Below, piece after piece: positions 18,660 to 26,317 of a stretch of 64,000 bases of DNA. This DNA comes from Bradyrhizobium sp. SZCCHNS1050. Its GTDB lineage: Bacteria > Pseudomonadota > Alphaproteobacteria > Rhizobiales > Xanthobacteraceae. Where the stretch lies: assembly GCF_032484785.1 (NCBI RefSeq), contig NZ_JAUETR010000002.1, forward strand, positions 1 through 64,000, read 5' to 3'. Position 1 is the first letter of the stretch; each line of letters opens with the position of its first letter. The notes under the pieces are model-generated. The model made no database searches, was not told the origin of the DNA, and was given only the letters and a program-made list of their open reading frames with translations. Made by a program: the position numbers and the translations under genes.

Positions 18660-18835
18660 TCACGCCGAGTTCTGCCGGTCGTTTCACCCTCGAAACACGC
18701 GAGGGCGCAGGGAAGGCCGGATGCCTGGCCGGCACCCATGGCCCGCGTGCAAAGAAAAGAGCACGCGGCGGTCACCACAGGTACGGCCTGATACATCCGG
18801 CCTTCCCCGCGCGATGGTTTTAACGCTTATACGCG
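18660..18835 (+). repeat. Dispersed structured repeat, copy 2 (complete)
   Basis: The complete counterpart of the element at the window start. It contains a CCCTC/GAGGG hairpin (about 18688-18705), a long stem GCGCAGGGAAGGCCGG (18705-18720) pairing with CCGGCCTTCCCCGCGC (18797-18812), and an inner hairpin CCGCGTGC-AAAGAAAAGA-GCACGCGG (about 18743-18768). It ends AACGCTTATA (18822-18831). GC-rich sequence continues to about 19050 without an ORF that looks real and may be part of a longer element. Sequence and structure are clear; the function is unknown. Confidence 0.75.
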
Positions 18836-19058
18836 ATCTCCCCGGGGACCGGGCTCTCTTGCCCCCGTCATCTCGCGCGATGCGTTGAGCACCGACACGA
18901 GACTTAGCGCCAGCGTCGGGGCGCCAGGACCACGCGACTTCGCCGTCCGTGACGGATCGCTCGTCCGCGCGAACTTTCGTCCGCGCACGGCCCGCCACGT
19001 CCACCGCATTCCTGCCCTACGCAACTGGACGATCCGGAAGCGCCCCTCGGCTGGACAG

Positions 19059-19073
19059 GAACAAAAAGAGAAC
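19059..19073. promoter_or_regulatory. LexA-type (SOS) box
   Basis: GAACAAAAAGAGAAC is an exact GAAC-N7-GAAC direct repeat, the form of LexA site known in alphaproteobacteria. It lies 64 bases before the brnT start, in promoter position. LexA control of the toxin-antitoxin pair is inferred, not shown. Confidence 0.5.
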
Positions 19074-19137
19074 ATAAGCTGATTTGCGTCGTTTGGCAAG
19101 CGTGGCGTGTCGCGGACATCACCGGGTGGGGCGGACC

Positions 19138-19431
19138 ATGCAATTCGAGTTCGATTGGGATCCGGCCAAGGCAGAGAGCAATCTGCGCAAGCATGGCGTT
19201 GCGTTTGAGCGGGCGATGAGCATCTTCGGCGATCCGTTGGCGCTCTCGCGTCTCGATGACGGATCTGGCGCAGGCGAGGAACGATGGGTTACGATGGGAC
19301 GCAATATTGCTCACGAGCTACTGCTGGTCGTGCATGCGTACACGGAGCTATCGGCAGACCGCGCAGCGATCCGCATCATTTCTGTCCGTCGCCCGACCCG
19401 GCGCGAAATCCGCTCCTACGAGAATGGGTGA
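19138..19431 (+). CDS. brnT: BrnT family ribonuclease toxin
   Basis: A 97-residue protein with the BrnT signature: FDWDPAKAESNLRKHGVAFERAMSIF at the N-terminus, EERWVTMGRN, and the C-terminal IRIISVRRPTRREIRSYE. BrnT is a RelE-fold endoribonuclease that halts translation until neutralised by BrnA. The antitoxin gene follows after 4 bases. The ATG at 19138 was chosen because family members start just before the FEWD motif. A LexA-type box precedes it. Confidence 0.88.
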   Translation: MQFEFDWDPAKAESNLRKHGVAFERAMSIFGDPLALSRLDDGSGAGEERWVTMGRNIAHELLLVVHAYTELSADRAAIRIISVRRPTRREIRSYENG

Positions 19432-19435
19432 TCCG

Positions 19436-19636
19436 ATGAAGGATGAATACGATTTCTCGAACGCCGAACGCGGCAAGTTCTTTCGCAAGGGCGCGCGAAT
19501 GCTGCCTCCGGTGCATCTCGAGCCTGATGTGCTCGATCACCTGACCGGGCTGGCCAGCGCGCGGGGCGTATCGTTGACCGAATTGGTCAACACGCTTCTC
19601 AAGGAGGATATTGAGCGGATGGAGGCTGCGAAATAG
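19436..19636 (+). CDS. brnA: BrnA family antitoxin
   Basis: A 66-residue partner of BrnT. It has the typical N-terminus MKDEYDFSNAERGKFF, followed by a ribbon-helix-helix-like segment VHLEPDVLDHLTGLASARGVSLTELVNTLLKEDI that binds the operon promoter as well as the toxin in the family. It starts 4 bases after the brnT stop and is surely co-translated. It is too short to stand out among overlapping open frames. Confidence 0.88.
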   Translation: MKDEYDFSNAERGKFFRKGARMLPPVHLEPDVLDHLTGLASARGVSLTELVNTLLKEDIERMEAAK

Positions 19637-19663
19637 CTCTTTGGGAGTTTATGCGAGCACCTC

Positions 19664-19990
19664 ATGATGCCTTCGCGACCAGACTTCCGCGACACGGTTC
19701 GGGCGCGCGCGGACCGCGATCCGGCGTTTCGCGAGGCGTTGTTCCAGGAAGCCGTGAGTGCGCTGCCGCGCGGAGAGGTCGATGACGGCCGCGCCGGCCT
19801 GCGTGCGTATATCAACGCAACGATCGGCTTCGAGGCACCGAGCAAGGCGCTTGGCCGGCCGTCGAAGAGCCCGATGCGCATGTTAGGGCCATCCGGCAAT
19901 CCCACGGCCGAGAACCTGCTTGGCGTGATCGGCGTGTTGCGGGCAGAGACAGGCGTGCAGTTCGACGTGCGCGTCGTGGCCGCGGAGTGA
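19664..19990 (+). CDS. Small antitoxin-like transcriptional regulator (COG3636-like)
   Basis: A 108-residue protein resembling the regulators usually paired with RelE/HigB-type toxins: DFRDTVRARADRDPAFREALFQEAV, LRAYINATIGFE, and the SPMRMLGPSGNPTAENL helix-turn-helix region. It follows brnA by only 27 bases, yet no second toxin ORF is recognisable next to it, so it looks like an orphan. It may be co-transcribed with brnTA. Confidence 0.65.
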   Translation: MMPSRPDFRDTVRARADRDPAFREALFQEAVSALPRGEVDDGRAGLRAYINATIGFEAPSKALGRPSKSPMRMLGPSGNPTAENLLGVIGVLRAETGVQFDVRVVAAE

Positions 19991-20036
19991 GTTACTGGCG
20001 CGCGCGGATCAACAAGATCACAGCTGCTCTCAACCA

Positions 20037-20123
20037 ATGAAGAACGAATACGACTTCTCGAACGCCGCCGCTGATCTTGGCAATAGCCGAGGGCCGTCCG
20101 TCGCAGGCGACCGCGGCGGATGA
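20037..20123 (+). pseudogene. Truncated brnA antitoxin remnant
   Basis: Reading from the ATG at 20037 gives MKNEYDFSNAAADLGN, almost the same start as the intact BrnA 600 bases upstream (MKDEYDFSNAERGKFF). Homology stops after about ten residues and a stop codon follows at codon 29. It appears to be the 5' stub of a second antitoxin gene left by deletion. Confidence 0.6.
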
Positions 20124-20164
20124 GGCTGTCTCCGCCGTTGCCGTTGGCACGGATACCGCGGGCT

Positions 20165-21073
20165 TCAATCGGGCGCATACGCGTCCGGGTCGGGACTGCT
20201 GCTGGGCGACTTGAACGCCGCGCGTAAAGCGGCGGGCATCTGGTAGTTGAAGTTGATCCCGGTGGGCGGCACGGGTGACTCGAACCATTTCTTGTAGAGC
20301 ACGTCGATGGCGGGGCTCTGATAGAGCTCGGCCGTGACGCGATCGGCGATGGCCTTGAACGGCGCATCGTCCTTGCGCAGCATGATGCCGAAAGGTTCGG
20401 GCTTGGAGAATGCGTCGGCGCTGATCATGTACGCCGCCGGGTCCTTCGACCGCGCGATGGCGACCGCGAGCTGGACGTCATCGAGCACATAGGCCTGAGC
20501 CCGGTCGGTCTCCAGCATCAGGAACGCTTCGGCCTGGTCCTTGGCAGGAACGATGTTGATGCCGAGCTTGCGTTCGACATTGACCTTGTTCAGCTGGGCG
20601 ATGTTGGTCGATCCGGCGATCGCGACGGCCGTCTTTCCCCTGAGGTCGTCGATCGTCTGGAGCGAGAGCGATTTCTTGGCCGCATAGCGTGTGGCGCTGA
20701 GAAAGTGCGTATTGGCAAAGGTCACGAGTTTCTGGCGCTCGGTGTTGTTGGTGGTGGAGGCGCACAAGAGGTCGATCGTGCCGTTCGTCATCAGTGGTAT
20801 GCGATTGGAGGACGTCACCGGAACGGTTTCGATCGTGAGGTTAGGAAGCCCCAGCTCCTTCTTGACCGCATCCGCGATCCGGGCGCAGATGTCGAGCGCG
20901 TAGCCCACCGGCTTCTGGTTGCCGTCGAGATAGCTGAACGGCACCGACGATTCCTGGAAGCCGATCGAGATCCTGTTCGTCTCCTTGACCTTCTGGAGCG
21001 TGCCCGTCAGTTCCTCGGCGCCGGCGGCGTTTGCAGCGAGCGCTGCCGTCAGCAGAAGTCCCCAAATGCGCAT
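20165..21073 (-). CDS. Periplasmic amino-acid-type solute-binding protein
   Basis: A 302-residue ABC-transporter substrate-binding protein (SBP family 3, glutamate/aspartate GltI-like). The signal peptide is MRIWGLLLTAALAANAAGA, followed by RISIGFQESSVPFSYLD, GYALDICARIADAV, TSSNRIPLMTNGTIDLLCASTTNN, and YVLDDVQLAVAIARSKDP. A GAGGAGAGG sits before the ATG. No permease or ATPase gene is adjacent. Its neighbours are a LysR regulator and an RraA-like gene, so it may serve uptake of a substrate handled by that pair. Confidence 0.85.
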   Translation of the reverse strand: MRIWGLLLTAALAANAAGAEELTGTLQKVKETNRISIGFQESSVPFSYLDGNQKPVGYALDICARIADAVKKELGLPNLTIETVPVTSSNRIPLMTNGTIDLLCASTTNNTERQKLVTFANTHFLSATRYAAKKSLSLQTIDDLRGKTAVAIAGSTNIAQLNKVNVERKLGINIVPAKDQAEAFLMLETDRAQAYVLDDVQLAVAIARSKDPAAYMISADAFSKPEPFGIMLRKDDAPFKAIADRVTAELYQSPAIDVLYKKWFESPVPPTGINFNYQMPAALRAAFKSPSSSPDPDAYAPD

Positions 21074-21244
21074 CAAGCCTCTCCTCGCAGCAACCCTCTT
21101 CGCGCGTGCAGCGTTGCCCGCGCAGCGGTGATGCAGCCTCGCTGCGTCCGGCCTGGATGAAAAGGGATAAAACCGCCTTATTTCTCATTCCTGGAAGTGA
21201 TGGATCGCCGCGCCGGGCGTCGTCGCCGGGTTCACCTGCCCGGT

Positions 21245-22144
21245 CTAACCTTCGAGTTGACGGCCGAAATCGCAGGTCTGGCGCGCCAGCTCCGCTACGG
21301 CGGCCGCGAAGGCCGAGGGTCTGTCGTTGCGATACATGGCCGCATAGGGCACGGCCGGCAGCGTCGGCTTGACGGGCAGGATGACCAGCTTCTTCTGCTC
21401 GAAGAGAGGACGAAAACAGCGTTGCGGAAGATAGCTGATGCCGAGGCCGGCCACGGCGAGCCCGACCAGCGCGGTCAGATTGTCGACCGAGATGGCGCGC
21501 TTGAACGAGACGCCGTTGGCCGCGAGCCATTTGTTGACGAAGAGGCCGGAGCCCGAGCGACGGCCCTGCATCAGAATCGTATGATGACCAAGCTCGTCGA
21601 AATCGAGGCTCCGGCGCGCTCTGACCAGGCCGGGGCGCGCCGTCCACACGTTCTGCACTTCGGCAAGCCGCACCGACGTCACCTCCGGGTCGGAGAAGAC
21701 GTCCGGGATGACGACGAGATCGAGGCTGCCCTCGATCAGCCGATCGTAGAGGCTTCGGGAGGTTTCGACTTCAGGCTCGATCATCACCGCCGGATGGGCT
21801 TCGCGAATCGCCGAAACCAGACGCGGCAGCCATGTCAGCGCTGACAGCTCCGTCGCCCCAAGCCGCAGGCGGCGGGCCGGTGACTGCCGGCCGTCCTTCA
21901 ACTCCAGGATCTGGTCCTGCAACGCCAACATCTGTCGGCCAAGAGCAAGAATCTGTTCGCCACGTTCGGTCAGGCGAGCCCCGCGCTGGCTGCGATCAAA
22001 CAGCGGAACGCGCGCGGAGGCCTCGAGCTCCTGGATGCGCTTCGAGATCGCCGATTGCGTCGTGTTCAGCTTGGCTGCGGCGCGTTCGAACGTGCCGAGC
22101 TCCGCGATCCAGTTCAAAGCTTCCAGCTGCTTCAGGGTGACCAT
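21245..22144 (-). CDS. LysR family transcriptional regulator
   Basis: A 299-residue regulator with an N-terminal winged helix-turn-helix (LKQLEALNWIAELGTFERAAAKLNTTQSAISKRIQELE, about 4-41) and a C-terminal periplasmic-binding-like effector domain. The ATG at 22144 starts MVTLKQLE; an in-frame TTG four codons earlier is less likely. It is divergent from the RraA-like gene with 129 bases between, the usual LysR layout, which suggests it controls that gene and itself. Confidence 0.88.
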   Translation of the reverse strand: MVTLKQLEALNWIAELGTFERAAAKLNTTQSAISKRIQELEASARVPLFDRSQRGARLTERGEQILALGRQMLALQDQILELKDGRQSPARRLRLGATELSALTWLPRLVSAIREAHPAVMIEPEVETSRSLYDRLIEGSLDLVVIPDVFSDPEVTSVRLAEVQNVWTARPGLVRARRSLDFDELGHHTILMQGRRSGSGLFVNKWLAANGVSFKRAISVDNLTALVGLAVAGLGISYLPQRCFRPLFEQKKLVILPVKPTLPAVPYAAMYRNDRPSAFAAAVAELARQTCDFGRQLEG

Positions 22145-22160
22145 GTTCGCATTCAAAAAA

Positions 22161-22181
22161 GAGATGGATCGATATCTCCAT
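22161..22181. promoter_or_regulatory. Overlapping dyads in the LysR/RraA divergent promoter
   Basis: GAGAT-N8-ATCTC (22161-22178) and ATGGA-N8-TCCAT (22164-22181) overlap between the two divergent genes. They are close to the T-N11-A dyad form of LysR sites. This is a candidate binding site only. Confidence 0.4.
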
Positions 22182-22273
22182 TTATCGGTTTTCTGAATTC
22201 AAGGCGAGTCCTACACCGCCGAGGCGGCGCGCCATCGAGCGACGCTCTGGACTGTGCAAGACGGGGAGCGAGA

Positions 22274-22906
22274 ATGGGTGAGGGACAAGCGCAGCCTGGT
22301 GCGCCGATCGATGCGGCGGTCGTCGCCGCGTTCAAGAGCGTTTCCACGGCCGTGATCAGTGACAACCTTCAGCGGCTGCCTGGTGCAGCCAGTCTACGGC
22401 CATTCTATACGGGCTCGCCGATGGCCGGGATCGCGCTGACCGTGAATACGGCGCCGGGGGACAATCTCTTCATTCATCGCGCGCTCGATCTCATCACGCC
22501 TGGCGACGTCCTCGTCGTCAATGGCGGCGGCAACGAGACGCGGGCATTGGTCGGCGAGATCATCGCCGCCATCGCGAGGGAACGCGGCGCGGCCGGGATC
22601 GTCGTCGACGGTGCGATCAGGGACTCCGGCGTGCTGATGAAGTCCGACTTCCCCGTGTTCGCGCGTGCGGTCAATCACCGCGGCCCCTACAAGAACGGTC
22701 CCGGCGAGATCAACGTGCCGGTGTCGATCGGCGGCATGATCGTCACGCCAGGCGATATCGTGGTTGCCGACGCCGACGGAGTGGTCGCTTTCGCGCCGGC
22801 GATCGCACCCGAACTGCTCGCCTCCGCCCGCGCGCAGGAGCAGCGTGAAGCCGAAATCCTGGCGAGCATCCGCGCAGGGCGCTATGGCGGTGCCTACGCA
22901 AAATAG
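22274..22906 (+). CDS. RraA-like protein / HMG aldolase family
   Basis: A 210-residue member of the RraA/4-hydroxy-4-methyl-2-oxoglutarate aldolase fold. Motifs are STAVISDNLQRLPG, the substrate-loop region GDVLVVNGGGNETRALVGEIIA, the metal-site segment GIVVDGAIRDSG, and PGDIVVADADGVV. In metabolic members these enzymes cleave 4-carboxy-4-hydroxy-2-oxoadipate or decarboxylate oxaloacetate. The divergent LysR gene and the nearby binding protein favour a catabolic role rather than RNase E inhibition. Shine-Dalgarno GGGGAG is present. Confidence 0.8.
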   Translation: MGEGQAQPGAPIDAAVVAAFKSVSTAVISDNLQRLPGAASLRPFYTGSPMAGIALTVNTAPGDNLFIHRALDLITPGDVLVVNGGGNETRALVGEIIAAIARERGAAGIVVDGAIRDSGVLMKSDFPVFARAVNHRGPYKNGPGEINVPVSIGGMIVTPGDIVVADADGVVAFAPAIAPELLASARAQEQREAEILASIRAGRYGGAYAK

Positions 22907-22961
22907 GCGTCTATTGCGGTCATCCGTACGAGCCTTGGCGGTATGCGGGACCTCGTCCTCG

Positions 22962-22995
22962 TCGTCCCGGATGTCGCTTCGCCCATCCGGGCTAC
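22962..22995. repeat. Short palindromic repeat
   Basis: CCCGGATG-TCGCTTCG-CCATCCGGG forms a hairpin at the 3' side of the RraA-like gene. The sequence matches a REP-like theme common in many proteobacteria. Confidence 0.55.
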
Positions 22996-23017
22996 TTGCA
23001 TGCCAACGGCACCCCGC

Positions 23018-23356
23018 TCAGCAATACCCATACACGCCACACGCGTAGGGCAGGCGGAACATGTAGTTGGTATAGCCTTCGCCGCCGTAATAGGGGCCCT
23101 GGTAGTCGTAGGAGAAGGCGCGGCCGTAATAGCCGGGCAGCTCCTGGCGGCCGAACAGCAGCGGCGTCGAGGGCCACATCGGGGAGATCAGCGAGTCCTG
23201 GTCCCTGACGACGACGACCGTCGGCGGCGGCGCTCTCACGGCGCGGCGGGCCTTGGTGTGCACGATCTTGTCGTGGACGGCCGGCAGGTCGGCTGCGAGC
23301 ACGACGCCGTTCGCCGCGATGGCCGCCAGCAGCATCATGATCACCAACGTTCGCAT
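23018..23356 (-). CDS. Secreted small protein of unknown function
   Basis: A 112-residue protein with a signal peptide (MRTLVIMMLLAAIAANGVVLA, cut near 22) and a Tyr/Gly-rich C-terminal half (LPGYYGRAFSYDYQGPYYGGEGYTNY) ending YACGVYGYC. The GAGGAGAG before the ATG supports the start. The family is not recognised. Similar short Tyr/Gly-rich secreted proteins are common in rhizobia. Confidence 0.65.
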   Translation of the reverse strand: MRTLVIMMLLAAIAANGVVLAADLPAVHDKIVHTKARRAVRAPPPTVVVVRDQDSLISPMWPSTPLLFGRQELPGYYGRAFSYDYQGPYYGGEGYTNYMFRLPYACGVYGYC

Positions 23357-23674
23357 CCTGCTCTCCTCGACTTCTGTTCGGGTGGTATCGGCGCTTCGCG
23401 ATACATCCACCGCTGCTTTCACGCGGGTCCGGAAGGCGATTCCACGGGTGGCAGGATGAGCCGGGTATGGTTAACGAAATCCTTCCGGCATCCGACGGTT
23501 GGCTGCAATCATCCGTAGAAGGACGGGCATTTTCAGCTTTTGTTAAGTTCTGCGGGTGCAAGCTTACTGCCGCCGGCGATTTTGAAGGTCGGCCGAATGC
23601 AGCCCGGCCGCTGCGTCCGGGCGCGAAAATCTCTGCTGCATTTCATCAGAGTCTCAGACCAGAAGGTTTCGAGC

Positions 23675-23869
23675 ATGTCGGTGATCATGTTTTCGGCGTC
23701 GGCGCGCCAAAATCTCCAATCACGGACCGGCTTAGTCATCGCTGAACTCGCTGCCATCGACGAGCGCGCCGCCGGCCTGCAGGCGCTGTCGGCGAGCCGG
23801 CTGATCGCGGCCTCCGCGCTGCCTCTGGCCGGCCAGATGCACGCGCGCCTGTTGCAGCTGATGAGATGA
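23675..23869 (+). CDS. Possible small protein of unknown function
   Basis: A 64-codon frame, MSVIMFSASARQNLQSRTGLVIAEL and onward, rich in Ala, Leu and Gln and predicted to be helical. There is only a weak ribosome site (AAGG). It is the only plausible frame between 23357 and 24199 and is followed after 61 bases by a convincing terminator on the same strand, so the region is probably transcribed. The preceding 318 bases (23357-23674) show nothing else. Confidence 0.35.
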   Translation: MSVIMFSASARQNLQSRTGLVIAELAAIDERAAGLQALSASRLIAASALPLAGQMHARLLQLMR

Positions 23870-23930
23870 TCACCTGGAGTTAACGAGGGCGCGGTCCGAG
23901 AAGCCGGCAACGGCCCGGCCGTGGGACGAA

Positions 23931-23977
23931 GGAGAGCGCGGAAGCCCAAGGGGGCCGCCCGCGCTCTCTTTGTTTTC
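23931..23977 (+). terminator. Rho-independent terminator
   Basis: GAGAGCGCGG and CCGCGCTCTC flank a GC-rich loop, and TTTGTTTT follows. It ends a plus-strand transcript that would include the small frame at 23675 and a structured stretch at about 23890-23930. From here to 24199 only a palindromic repeat is seen. Confidence 0.7.
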
Positions 23978-24105
23978 GGGGCCGCTTGCTGCCTCAGCTG
24001 TCAGTTGTTCGTCATGCGCGGGCTTTTCCCGCCTGCGGGGCCGAAGCCCCTTCGGCGCGGCGACGGCCCGCGCATCCACGTCGTCATTGCCGGGGCAAAG
24101 ACATG

Positions 24106-24138
24106 AATGGCCGGGACAAGCCCGGCCATGACGTGGCG
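24106..24138. repeat. Short palindromic repeat
   Basis: ATGGCCGGGACAAGCCCGGCCAT is a hairpin-forming unit of a common dispersed class, placed at the 3' end of the sulfhydrylase gene. Confidence 0.5.
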
Positions 24139-24199
24139 AGAGATGCGCTCGTCATGCCGCATGTCGACGCGCGGCGCGATCCGTGGAGCGAAACGCGCC

Positions 24200-25483
24200 T
24201 TACGCGCTCAGCGCCTGCTCGAGGTCGGCGATCAGGTCTTCCTTGTCCTCGATGCCGACGGAGATGCGGACGATGTCGGGGCCGGCGCCGGCCTTGATCT
24301 TCGCGGCGTCGTCGAGCTGGCTGTGCGTGGTCGAGGCCGGGTGGATCACCAGCGAGCGGGTGTCGCCGACATTGGCGAGATGCGAGAACAGCTTCAGGTT
24401 CGACACCAGCTTGACGCCGGCGTCGTAGCCGCCCTTGACCGAGAAGGTGAACACGGCGCCGGCGCCCTTCGGGCAGTATTTGCGGGCGAGCGTGTAATAC
24501 TTGTCCTCGGGCAGGCCGGCGTAGTTCACCGAGGCCACGCCGGGATGCTTGCTGAGATATTCGGCGACCGCCTTGGCATTGTCGCAGTGCTTCTGCATGC
24601 GCAGCGGCAGGGTCTCGATGCCGGTCAGGATCATGAAGGCGTTGAATGGCGACAACGCCGGTCCGAGATCACGCAGGCCCAGCACGCGGCAGGCGATCGC
24701 GAAGGCGAAATTGCCGAACGTCTCGTGCAGCCGGATGCCGTGATATTCCGGTCGCGGCTGCGTCAGCATCGGATATTTATCGCCACTGCCGGCCCAGTCG
24801 AAGGTGCCGGCATCGACGATGACGCCGCCGATCGAGTTGCCGTGGCCGCCCAAGAACTTGGTCAGCGAGTGCAGCACGATGTCGGCGCCGTGATCGATCG
24901 GGCGGATCAGGTAGGGCGAAGCCAAGGTGTTGTCGACGATCAGCGGCACGCCCGCCTTGCGCGCCACCTGCGCGACCGCCTCGATGTCGGTGATGGTGCC
25001 GCCGGGATTGGCGATCGACTCGATGAATACAGCCTTGGTGCGTGGGCTCACCGCCGCCTCGAAGCTCGCGACGTCATCGGTGTCGGCCCACACCACGTTC
25101 CAGCCAAAGCTCTTGAACGAATGCGTGAACTGGTTGATCGAGCCGCCATAGAGTTTTCGCGCGGCGATGAACTCGTCGCCGGGGGACAGCAACTGCTGCA
25201 GCGCCACGACCTGCGCGGCATGGCCTGAGGCAACGGCAAGCGCGGCGGTGCCGCCCTCGAGCGCGGCGACGCGCTCCTCCAGCACGGCGTTGGTCGGGTT
25301 GCCGATGCGGGTGTAGATGTTGCCGAATGCCTGCAGCCCGAACAGCGAGGCGGCGTGGTCGGCATCGTTGAACACGAACGACGTGGTCTGGTAGATCGGC
25401 GTCGCCCGCGCGCCGGTGGTCGGGTCGGGCTGGGCGCCGGCGTGAATGGCAAGGGTGGCAAATCCCGGGGGACGTTCGGTCAT
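24200..25483 (-). CDS. metY: O-acetylhomoserine sulfhydrylase (Cys/Met metabolism PLP enzyme)
   Basis: A 427-residue cytosolic PLP enzyme that makes homocysteine from O-acetylhomoserine and sulfide. Diagnostic segments are ATLAIHAGAQPDPTTGARATPIYQTTS (as short family blocks at 9-36), YTRIGNPTNAVLEERVAALEGG (57-78), DNTLASPYLIRP, and the Schiff-base lysine in HSLTKFLGGHGN (K209). The length above 420 and the extra GSGDKYPMLTQP insert separate it from cystathionine synthases (about 390). AGAGGAAA precedes the ATG. No clear SAM riboswitch was recognised in the 225 bases upstream. Confidence 0.92.
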   Translation of the reverse strand: MTERPPGFATLAIHAGAQPDPTTGARATPIYQTTSFVFNDADHAASLFGLQAFGNIYTRIGNPTNAVLEERVAALEGGTAALAVASGHAAQVVALQQLLSPGDEFIAARKLYGGSINQFTHSFKSFGWNVVWADTDDVASFEAAVSPRTKAVFIESIANPGGTITDIEAVAQVARKAGVPLIVDNTLASPYLIRPIDHGADIVLHSLTKFLGGHGNSIGGVIVDAGTFDWAGSGDKYPMLTQPRPEYHGIRLHETFGNFAFAIACRVLGLRDLGPALSPFNAFMILTGIETLPLRMQKHCDNAKAVAEYLSKHPGVASVNYAGLPEDKYYTLARKYCPKGAGAVFTFSVKGGYDAGVKLVSNLKLFSHLANVGDTRSLVIHPASTTHSQLDDAAKIKAGAGPDIVRISVGIEDKEDLIADLEQALSA

Positions 25484-25708
25484 GGTGTTTCCTCTTGGCT
25501 TGATCCGTTGCGCGCCGGCGCCGGCTGGCGCAGGGATCGATGATGGGAGACGGTGTCGATAGCGCGCATCGTGCGCCTCCGCGTCATCCCGGCGGAGGAC
25601 ATTTGCCAGCGGCCAGGATGGCGTCAAGGCTGCCGGCGCCGATCGCTCCGATTTGAAATGCGCTGCTGTGTCGCGCCGTCGTCGCGACACGTTCCTTTCG
25701 CAGATGCG

Positions 25709-26293
25709 TCAGGCGGGATCGCTTCTGTCCTTCGCGGCGCGGTCGGCCGCGGCCGTCGTGCCGCCGCCGACGCTGGTACGGTTCAGCGACAGCCGCATGC
25801 CTTGCGTCGGGATCGGCGCGCGCTTGGCGCTGATGGTGCGCGAGTTGACGCCCATCCAGGAGATCTCCGACGACAGCCGGCCATATTCGATCTTGGGGCA
25901 GCGGTTCATCACGACCTTCAGTCCAGCGGCCTCGGCCTTTTCGGCCGCCGCATCGTCACGCGCGCCGAGCTGCATCCAGATCACCTTCGGCAAAGGTGAG
26001 AGCTTCAGCGCCTCGTCGACGACGGGCATGATGTGCTGCGAGCTCCGGAAGATGTCGACCATGTCGAGCGGGCGGCCAATGTCGGCGAGCGAGGCGACGA
26101 AGGGGCGGCCCATCAGGCTCTTGCCGACATGGCCGGGGTTCACCGGGATCATGTCGTAGCCGCGCTGCACCAGATATTTGAAGGCGAAGAAGCTCGGCCG
26201 GATCTCCGACGGCGAGGCGCCGACCATCGCGATCACCTTCACGCCGTTGAGAATGCCGCGGATGTAGTCGTCGGGATAGGTGTCGTGATTCAT
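25709..26293 (-). CDS. CoA-binding domain protein
   Basis: A 194-residue protein with a Rossmann-type CoA-binding domain (KVIAMVGASPSEIRPSFFAFKYL, about 19-41; YDMIPVNPGHVGKSLMGRP; VDIFRSSQHIMPVVDEAL; VWMQLGARDDAAAEKAEAAGLKVVMNRCPKIEYGRL). This is the YccU-like family, whose role is unknown although binding of acyl-CoA or CoA is implied. The C-terminal 45 residues are extra and low in complexity. It lies upstream of metY on the same strand with 225 bases between. Confidence 0.8.
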   Translation of the reverse strand: MNHDTYPDDYIRGILNGVKVIAMVGASPSEIRPSFFAFKYLVQRGYDMIPVNPGHVGKSLMGRPFVASLADIGRPLDMVDIFRSSQHIMPVVDEALKLSPLPKVIWMQLGARDDAAAEKAEAAGLKVVMNRCPKIEYGRLSSEISWMGVNSRTISAKRAPIPTQGMRLSLNRTSVGGGTTAAADRAAKDRSDPA

Positions 26294-26317
26294 GGCGGGA
26301 CGCTTCTATTAGTTATT

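Noticed and set aside
18435..19137. CRISPR or transposon ends in the repeat-rich region after ctaA
   Set aside because: Repeats are palindromic singles, not regularly spaced, and no transposase frame or target-site duplication is visible.
25484..25708. Possible SAM-II riboswitch before the O-acetylhomoserine sulfhydrylase gene
   Set aside because: Alphaproteobacterial metY genes often carry one, but I could not match the pseudoknot elements here. A covariance search of this interval would settle it.
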